Source: JAWLGW01 sp964569055 (lineage in GTDB: Bacteria > Planctomycetota > J058). Taken from it: a stretch of DNA of 19,497 bases. Where the stretch lies: assembly GCA_964569055.1 (NCBI GenBank), contig CAZMSZ010000115.1, positions 1 through 19,497 of the forward strand. Reading direction: 5' to 3'. Of the stretch, positions 6,421 through 11,781 are shown piece after piece. Position 1 is the stretch's first letter; the number at the start of each line of letters is the position of its first letter. Below the pieces are notes generated by a model, which was given only the letters and a program-made list of their open reading frames with translations, did no database searches and had not been told where the DNA came from. A program made the position numbers and the translations under genes.

Positions 6421-7794
6421 CTACTCGATGATCCGCGTGCAGCGGCCGTAGGCGACCGCCTTGTTGCCGGCCCGCAGCACGAACTTGCTGAGCTGGGGGA
6501 TGTCGGCCGCCTGCTCGATCGCGATCGGGCGGTTGGCGGCCGTCGCGATCACGCGCCCCCACTCGCCGGGGGCGAGCAGGTCCTCCTCGGACGGCTGCCA
6601 GGCGCTGCCGTCCTTGTCGCGCTTGGCGAGGAGCTGCTCGAGGTGGACGGCGGCCCGGTCGACGTGGACGTGCATGGTCCACACCTCGCCCAGGCGCAGG
6701 AGCGTGTCGGGGTCGAACACCGTCAGCTCGAGCTCCATGCGGCGGGCGACCCGCGGCGGGTTCTCCACGCTGCCCGCCACCACGCCGCGCCCCTTGAACA
6801 GGTCGCGGAGCGAGTCCTTCTCCGAGAGGCTCTTGAAGGCCACCCCCACCAGCTGACGGGGCACGCCCTGCTCGATCGGCAGCCCCGGCGTGGCGATGTG
6901 GCCGCGCGTGAGCTGGACCGAGCGGACGCGCGCGGTGACCGGCGCCCCGCGCTCCGCCGAGAGCGGCTCGAACTGCAGGGTCTGCTCGGGCGCGACCGTC
7001 CCCGACTCGACCAGGGCCGTGGCGGTCTTGCCGATCCCGGGCACGTGGTCGTAGACCTCGCTCCCGTGGATCACCAGGCGCAGCGGGGCCTGCCGCGGGC
7101 GGATCGCCTCGAACGAGAGCCCGGCCATGAACTGCTGGAGCGAGGGGCCGTTGAACCAGGTGATCCGCTGGAAGCCGATGATCCCCTCGCCCGCCTGGTG
7201 GATGTCCCGGCCCGGCGCGTAGGCCGAGGTCGGAATGAACACGCAGTCGTCGTGGGGGACGCCGTACTCCTCGAACAGGAGGCGCACCTCGGTCTCGCGC
7301 TCGCGGAACGGCTGCTCCTCGTAGTCGACCCGGTCCATCTTGGTGAGGGCGACCGCCTTGAGCGGGATCTCGAACCCCTTGAGGATCCGCAGCACCTGCA
7401 GGGTGATCGGCTTGGGGCCGTCCTCGACGTCGATCACGAGCAGCGCGCTGTCGGCCTGGAACATGCCGAAGAAGCGGTTGTTGGTGTAGGTCTCCTGGCC
7501 GGGCGTGTCGATCACCGTGATCCGGTGGTCGGGGTACTCGAAGCGGACCATGGAGGGGAGGATCGTCACCCCCCGCGCCGCCTCGGACTGCTCCTGCGTC
7601 ACGTCCTTGCTGCGGAACACCAGCTGGGCGAACACCAGCGAGGCGTCGCGCCCGTCGGCGGCGAGGCGCTGCGCGTGCTCGAGCTCGCGGGGCGAGGCCA
7701 TCCCGCTCTCGGCCACGATCTTGCCGAGCAAGGTCGACTTGCCGTGCCAGGCGTGGCCGCAGATCGCGAGGCTGATGTCCTGCTTCTCGATCAC
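6421..7794 (-). CDS. EF-1-alpha-like (archaeal/eukaryotic-type) translational GTPase, divergent
   Basis: A 457-residue GTPase with the three-domain plan and length of aEF1A/eEF1A rather than bacterial EF-Tu (about 395). G1 is GHAWHGKST (13-21; usual GHVDxGKST). An EF1A-type insertion of about 40 residues follows it, then ARGVTI (G2, 73-78), DTPGQ (G3, 96-100, where translational GTPases have His after PG), TKMD (G4, 151-154, usual NKMD) and TSA (G5). Domain II has VYDHVPGIG and VESGTVAPEQ. Domain III has RGVVAGSVENPPRVA, IEQAADIPQLSKF and a Gly-Arg-Cys end, all matching EF1A landmarks. The GTG at 7794 was chosen just before the first strand; no strong Shine-Dalgarno is visible and a TTG at 7830 is possible. 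CysN-type sulfurylase GTPases are related, but domains II-III fit EF1A better. The cellular role (tRNA delivery, or a specialised or regulatory GTPase) is unknown. Confidence 0.8.
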   Translation of the reverse strand: MIEKQDISLAICGHAWHGKSTLLGKIVAESGMASPRELEHAQRLAADGRDASLVFAQLVFRSKDVTQEQSEAARGVTILPSMVRFEYPDHRITVIDTPGQETYTNNRFFGMFQADSALLVIDVEDGPKPITLQVLRILKGFEIPLKAVALTKMDRVDYEEQPFRERETEVRLLFEEYGVPHDDCVFIPTSAYAPGRDIHQAGEGIIGFQRITWFNGPSLQQFMAGLSFEAIRPRQAPLRLVIHGSEVYDHVPGIGKTATALVESGTVAPEQTLQFEPLSAERGAPVTARVRSVQLTRGHIATPGLPIEQGVPRQLVGVAFKSLSEKDSLRDLFKGRGVVAGSVENPPRVARRMELELTVFDPDTLLRLGEVWTMHVHVDRAAVHLEQLLAKRDKDGSAWQPSEEDLLAPGEWGRVIATAANRPIAIEQAADIPQLSKFVLRAGNKAVAYGRCTRIIE

Positions 7795-7837
7795 TCGCCG
7801 GATGATCGGCTGGCAGGGCGTTCCGATCAAGGGCCCG

Positions 7838-7860
7838 GCGCGCCGAAGATAAGGGCGCGC
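7838..7860. promoter_or_regulatory. Inverted repeat in divergent promoter region
   Basis: Perfect 7-bp arms GCGCGCC (7838-7844) and GGCGCGC (7854-7860) flank a 9-nt AT-richer spacer (GAAGATAAG). It lies in the 97-nt region between the divergent GTPase and zinc-motif genes, where an operator or promoter would be expected. The arms are GC-only, so chance formation in this genome is plausible. Confidence 0.35.
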
Positions 7861-7891
7861 AGCGGTCGATACGGGGGGTGAGGAGGTTCGC

Positions 7892-9022
7892 ATGCGACCG
7901 TACGACCGCGCCACGTTCAAGCGACTCACCGCCAGTGAGGCCGCGCACGCCACGACCGTCGAGGGCGGCGCCGCCGCAGCGACGGCGCGCGCGGCGGTGC
8001 CTCCGGGGTGGGAGCGCTTCTTGGCGGTGCTGGCCGACGCCGCCGAGGTGCTGGGCGAGGACGGCGAGCGTCGCGCCGTGGCGCGCCTGGTCGGCTGCGG
8101 CGGCGCGACGCTCGGGCGCGGCTTCGCCTGCGGCGCGGAGGGCGCGGCGCTCGAGGCCTGGTGCGGCCACCCGCTCTGTCCGGTGTGCGCCCGGGCCCGC
8201 GCGGGCGAGGCGGCGCGCGCCGCCGCGAGCGGCTGGAGCGAGCGCCTGCTCGAGGTGTTCGCGCCGATCGGGGGCGCCGCCCGCGTCGGGCTCCCCTCCC
8301 GCGCCAGCGTGGACGCGGTCCGCGCGGGTTGGGCCCAGGCGACCGCCGGGCTGGCCCAGGCGACCGGGCTGAGCCGGCTGGAGAAGCTCCCGCGCGCGGT
8401 CGTGGACCCGCGCGGGGTGACGCTGTTCGCGCGCTTCCCCTGGTCGGTGCCCGCGCCGCGCGCGGCGCAGGACTGCCTGGCCGCCGAGGTGACCCGCGCC
8501 TGCCGACGGGTCGGCCTGACGGTCGAGGCGCGGGCGGTCTCGCGCGAGGCGGCGACGATCACGCTCTCGGGCGCGCTGCGGGCCGAGGCGGAGCGGTTCG
8601 CCGGCGAGGTCGCGGGCGACCTCGCCCGGTTCGACGCCCTCACCTGGCGTGGGGGCTACGCGGGCGACGCCAGCCTGGAGGCGGCGCTGCGCGCGCTCGC
8701 CCGCCGCTGGCTCGAGCGCGTGGGCCGGCGGGCGGCGACCGCGCGGCGCACGACGGTGCTCGGCGCGCGCCACGCCCTGCCCGTCCCCGCTCCGCGCCGG
8801 CCGGCCTTCGCCCCCGCCGTGTGCGCGGACCACGGGCAAGGCTGCCGGGCGGTCTCGACGTTCGTGCGCGCCCGCGGGCGGACCGTCCGGTTCGACGACC
8901 TGCGCCTGCCGCGCGCCCCGAGCGCGTCGCTGGTGGCGGCCTTCGTGCTCGAGGCTCGGAAGGCCGCCCCGGTCCCGATCGCCCTCGCGCCGATCGAGCT
9001 GCGCTCGCGGCGGGCGGCGTAA
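7892..9022 (+). CDS. Unrecognised protein with zinc-knuckle-like Cys motif
   Basis: A 376-residue protein I do not recognise. The ATG at 7892 follows a good GGAGG Shine-Dalgarno. The central motif is Cys91-Gly-His-Pro-Leu-Cys96-Pro-Val-Cys99, followed by an Arg/Ala-rich helix (ARARAGEAARAA). Two more cysteines lie shortly before it (LVGCGG and FACGA), and a CADHGQGC pair occurs near residue 310. A Cys cluster followed by a basic helix resembles the N-terminal zinc motif of HUH replication initiators and IS91-type transposases, but I find no HUH or catalytic Tyr motif, so that function is not claimed. There is no signal peptide or membrane segment, so it is probably cytoplasmic. Codon usage matches its neighbours, giving no sign of recent transfer. 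It is divergent from the EF1A-like gene and may share regulation with it. A strong hairpin follows the stop. Confidence 0.65.
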   Translation: MRPYDRATFKRLTASEAAHATTVEGGAAAATARAAVPPGWERFLAVLADAAEVLGEDGERRAVARLVGCGGATLGRGFACGAEGAALEAWCGHPLCPVCARARAGEAARAAASGWSERLLEVFAPIGGAARVGLPSRASVDAVRAGWAQATAGLAQATGLSRLEKLPRAVVDPRGVTLFARFPWSVPAPRAAQDCLAAEVTRACRRVGLTVEARAVSREAATITLSGALRAEAERFAGEVAGDLARFDALTWRGGYAGDASLEAALRALARRWLERVGRRAATARRTTVLGARHALPVPAPRRPAFAPAVCADHGQGCRAVSTFVRARGRTVRFDDLRLPRAPSASLVAAFVLEARKAAPVPIALAPIELRSRRAA

Positions 9023-9030
9023 CCAAACGA

Positions 9031-9058
9031 CGCGGGCCGGCCCGGAGGCCGGCCCGCG
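9031..9058. terminator. Bidirectional hairpin terminator between convergent genes
   Basis: A perfect 12-bp stem, CGCGGGCCGGCC (9031-9042) with GGCCGGCCCGCG (9047-9058), and a CGGA tetraloop. It begins 9 nt after the stop of the zinc-motif gene and lies 25 nt from the stop of the convergent gene on the other strand. No T-tract follows on either side, as is common for terminators in very GC-rich genomes. Confidence 0.75.
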
Positions 9059-9083
9059 CAGCGGGGGGGAGTGGGCTCGCGGC

Positions 9084-10102
9084 TCAGCGCACCAGGGCGG
9101 GGACCTTCACCAGCGGCGCCTTGATCACCGGCGGGACCGGGTTCACCACCGGGGGCAGCGGCGGGACGGGCCGCGGGGTGGGGACCGCCACGATCGGCGG
9201 GAGGGCAGGCACGGGCACCAGCGGCAGCTTCGGCCGGGGGCGCACGATCGAGCGGATCGGCAGCTCCTGGCCGTCGATGAACAGCTTGCCCGTCAGCCCG
9301 CAGGTCGTGATCGCCGAGAGGTCGTAGGGGCGGGTGACCCGCACCGGCAGGACCTTGTTCGGCGCGGCGACGGTGAGCGAGGAGGTCCCGAGCGGCAGCG
9401 CCACGCGCGGGAGCGCCGCGCTGAGCTTGGGGAGGACCGGGCGGACCGGCGCGCCGGTGCGGTCGAGCTCGACGTAGATGTCGTCGCCGAGGCGCTCGAT
9501 CGAGCGGATCGCGATCCCCTCGCCCAGCGCGCTCACGCCGCGGAACGCGCCGACCACGACCTCCTTGGCGAAGTCGACCGTGTGGGCGCTCGAGCTGCCG
9601 GCGTCGGCCTGGAGGGTGGCGAAGCTCCGCGCCGAGCGGGCGACCGTGACCTTGGCCTGGGTGACCTGCGCGAAGTTGCCGCGCTCGAGGTTGCGCAGGG
9701 TCGGGACCTCCTCCTGCAGGGCGCGCAGCCGCTGCAGCAGGGCGTCGACCTCGGCGGGGAGCTGGGCCTGGAACCCGACGGTGATCGCGACCTCGCCCGC
9801 GCGGTCGGCGTAGTGGATCGTGGTCGTGGGCACGTCCCACACCGGGATCCCGGGGAACTTCGTCGGCTGGCTGCGGAGGTCGGCGGCCGAGACCAGCGCC
9901 GCGATCGAGGCGCGGTCGCGCTCGGGCAGGCGCCCCGCGCCGGCCCGGTCGAGCTGGGCGAAGCGGGCCGCCGTGGCGCCGAAGCGGTACTGGCCGGTGC
10001 CGAACACGTCGCTCACCAGCATGCGGGCGTCGTAGGCGAGCAGCCCGCCCGAGGTCCGCAGCGCCACCTCGACGGCGTCACGGAACGAGGTCACCTCGAG
10101 GC
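9084..10102 (-). CDS. Protease-inhibitor-like protein (emfourin-like and PrcB-like domains), 5' end lost in gap
   Basis: 338 residues are readable; the N-terminus lies in the assembly gap. The first readable part (VALRTSGGLLAYDARMLVS ... ADLRSQ ... TTTIHYADRAGEVAITV ... LLQRLRAL, about nt 9735-10085) has the pattern of the emfourin-type protealysin-inhibitor domain: an RTSGG strand, a beta sheet, a helix ending near 'LVSAADL' and a C-terminal helix. The next part (VDFAKEVVVGAFRG ... IAIRSIERLGDDIYVELDRT, about nt 9455-9580) resembles the PrcB C-terminal domain. A further beta-rich part (about 9240-9400) and a Pro-rich tail (repeated PVPxLPP-like turns, about 9087-9240) follow. The tail suggests a surface-exposed or wall-spanning end. 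Signal peptide and full length cannot be judged. Family placement is from pattern memory, so function (inhibiting or docking secreted proteases) is tentative. Confidence 0.6.
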
Positions 10103-10202
10103 NNNNNNNNNNNNNNNNNNNNNNNNNNNNNNNNNNNNNNNNNNNNNNNNNNNNNNNNNNNNNNNNNNNNNNNNNNNNNNNNNNNNNNNNNNNNNNNNNN
10201 NN
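10103..10202. other. Assembly gap (100 N)
   Basis: A run of exactly 100 N, the usual placeholder for a scaffold join of unknown size. It cuts the 5' ends of two divergently oriented genes, so start codons and promoters of both are missing. The nine-base word CCTCGAGGC occurs immediately on both sides (10094-10102 and 10203-10211), which may be chance, a true repeat or an unresolved overlap. Confidence 0.97.
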
Positions 10203-10731
10203 CCTCGAGGCGGCGCGAGCGGAGCTCGCGCGAGCGCGCCGGGAGCTGGCGGCGGATCGCGCGCGGGCGCCCTCGCCCGAGCCGGCCGCCGAGGACGGGG
10301 CCACCGAGCACGCCGTGAGGCGCGGCGCCCGGGCGGTCGCTCGCCAGCTCGCGCTCGCAGCGCGGTGGGGCGGGACGCCCCGCGGGTGGGCAGCGCTCCG
10401 CGAGGCGCAGGCCACGCTCGCCTGGCTGCCGTATGCCGCCGAGCACTCGCTCATGGAGGCCGCGTTCGCGGAGCGCTGGCGCGAGCTGGCGAGCGCGCCC
10501 CCCGTCGAGGCGGTGGTCGTGGCCGTGGCGGACACGTTCGTGGTGCTCGCGCAGGAGGAGGGGTGCCCGCTCCTGCCGGGGATGGAGCTGACGGTGTACC
10601 GCGGCGAGCGCTTCGTCGCCCGCGTGCGCGTGGAGGAGAGGATCGAGGAGCGCGTCGGCTGCTGGCTGCTGTTCAGCGCCGAGGGCGAGACGCCGCGGCC
10701 GGGCGACCTCGCCACGAACCGCCTGGAGTGA
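10203..10731 (+). CDS. Coiled-coil protein with PGMExTVYRG beta-barrel, 5' end lost in gap
   Basis: 176 codons including the stop are readable in one frame from the gap edge (first full codon at 10204). The first 20 residues (LEAARAELARARRELAADRA) form a heptad-rich helix, the end of a longer coiled coil. A Ser/Pro/Glu/Ala linker follows, then a helical part (about 10315-10500) with Arg-rich and Trp-containing segments. The C-terminal 75 residues (EAVVVAVADTFVVLAQEEG, LLPGMELTVYRGERFVARV, GDLATNRLE) form a small beta domain. Similar VxPGMExTVYRGxxFVxxVxV modules follow coiled coils in many planctomycete proteins of unknown role. A GTG at 10315 could also start a shorter version, but the open coiled coil upstream argues against it. 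The role is unknown, perhaps in the envelope. Confidence 0.65.
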
Positions 10732-10820
10732 GGGGCCGCGCTTGGGCGCGCGACTTTCCTCGGGCCGGCGGAGCGCTTAGCATTCGAGCGGGAGCGCGCC
10801 GTCCCGGCCGAGCACCTGGT

Positions 10821-11669
10821 GTGATCGCGTTCGTCCACATCCCCAAGGCCGCGGGGAGCACGATCAAGTTCGTGCTGCGGAACTCGTTCTGCCTGCGCCA
10901 CTGCGACGTGAGGAGCTCGTATCCCGACGGGATCTTCCGGGCCGACGAGCTCGCCCTCGCGCGGCGCGTCTACCCCGGCCTGCGCAGCATCAGCGGGCAC
11001 GCGCTGGTCGCCCCGACCGAGCACCTGCCGGACGACGTGCGCTGCTTCACGTTCCTGCGCGAGCCGCTCAGGCGCACGGTCTCCGATTACCAGCACCACC
11101 TCCGCGGCGGACGCCGCGCTCGGCACGGGAGGCCGACCCTCTCCCTGGAGGCCTACTTCGACACCTGGTCGAACGGCCCCTTGCGGAACCGGCAGGTGTT
11201 CCACCTCGCCGGCGCCGAGGACCTCGACAAGGCGAAGGCGGCGCTGGAGCGCTACATGTTCGTCGGGCTGGTCGAGCGGTTCGACGAGTCGCTCGACGCG
11301 TTCGCCCGCCTCTGCCCCTACCCCGTGGACGTCCGCTACGTGGTGAAGAACCGCGCGCCGCCCGGGGCGGGCAAGCGCGGCCTCCTCGACGACCCCGCCG
11401 CGCGCGCGCAGATCGAGGCCGCCAACGCGCTCGACCTCGAGCTGTACGCGTATGCGCGCGACGTGCTCTACCCGGCTCAGCTCGAGCGCGCCCGGGCGAC
11501 CGCCCCGCCGCGGCGCTGGCGGGGGCCGCCCTGGCTGTCCGACGCGCGCGCCCGCGCCGCCCGCACCTACAACAACGTGTTCTACCGCACGTTCCTGATC
11601 AAGCTCGACCGCCGGCTCGGCCGGCGAGGGGCGGCGCGCGCGGCGCTGCCGGCGCCGGCCGAACGCTGA
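10821..11669 (+). CDS. Carbohydrate-type sulfotransferase (Sulfotransfer_2-like)
   Basis: A 282-residue enzyme predicted to transfer sulfate from PAPS to a glycan or other hydroxyl acceptor. The N-terminal FVHIPKAAGSTIKFVLR (residues 4-20) is the 5'-phosphosulfate-binding loop, with Lys9. FLREPLRRTVSDYQH (78-92) is the 3'-phosphate-binding motif, with Arg80 and Ser88. The middle 'YMFVGLVERFDESLDAF' (near 150) is also typical of the family. The C-terminus is basic and has no membrane anchor, so the enzyme is probably cytoplasmic. The GTG at 10821 was chosen because it begins directly at the first strand; the Shine-Dalgarno is weak. The gene stands alone, with no glycosyltransferase or PAPS-synthesis gene visible, so the acceptor cannot be inferred. 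Confidence 0.85.
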   Translation: MIAFVHIPKAAGSTIKFVLRNSFCLRHCDVRSSYPDGIFRADELALARRVYPGLRSISGHALVAPTEHLPDDVRCFTFLREPLRRTVSDYQHHLRGGRRARHGRPTLSLEAYFDTWSNGPLRNRQVFHLAGAEDLDKAKAALERYMFVGLVERFDESLDAFARLCPYPVDVRYVVKNRAPPGAGKRGLLDDPAARAQIEAANALDLELYAYARDVLYPAQLERARATAPPRRWRGPPWLSDARARAARTYNNVFYRTFLIKLDRRLGRRGAARAALPAPAER

Positions 11670-11725
11670 CTCGCACTCGTCGCTCCGCTGAAGTGTCGCG
11701 CTTTGCGGCACACGGCCGGGGCCGC

Positions 11726-11754
11726 TTCAACGTGCTTCTGCAGGCTGCTAAGCT
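11726..11754 (+). promoter_or_regulatory. Candidate housekeeping promoter of the HEAT/HD-GYP operon
   Basis: TTCAAC (11726-11731), a 17-nt spacer and TAAGCT (11749-11754), the latter preceded by a TG-type extended -10 (TGCTAAGCT). It ends 27 nt before the ATG at 11782. The -35 matches the consensus only partly, so confidence is low. Confidence 0.28.
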
Positions 11755-11781
11755 CGCCTCTTCACTCGCCCGCAGGAGCGC

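Noticed and set aside
6421..7794. CysN-type ATP sulfurylase subunit as the identity of the GTPase
   Set aside because: G4-adjacent VDYEEQPF recalls CysN, but no cysD lies nearby and domains II-III carry EF1A landmarks (RGxVAGxxxNPP, IPQLxxF).
8649..11669. Very long plus-strand open frame crossing the N gap and joining the sulfotransferase
   Set aside because: The upstream part is Arg/Gly-rich shadow sequence over the zinc-motif gene and opposite the inhibitor-like gene, kept open by high GC and by the Ns. Only 10821-11669 has real motifs.
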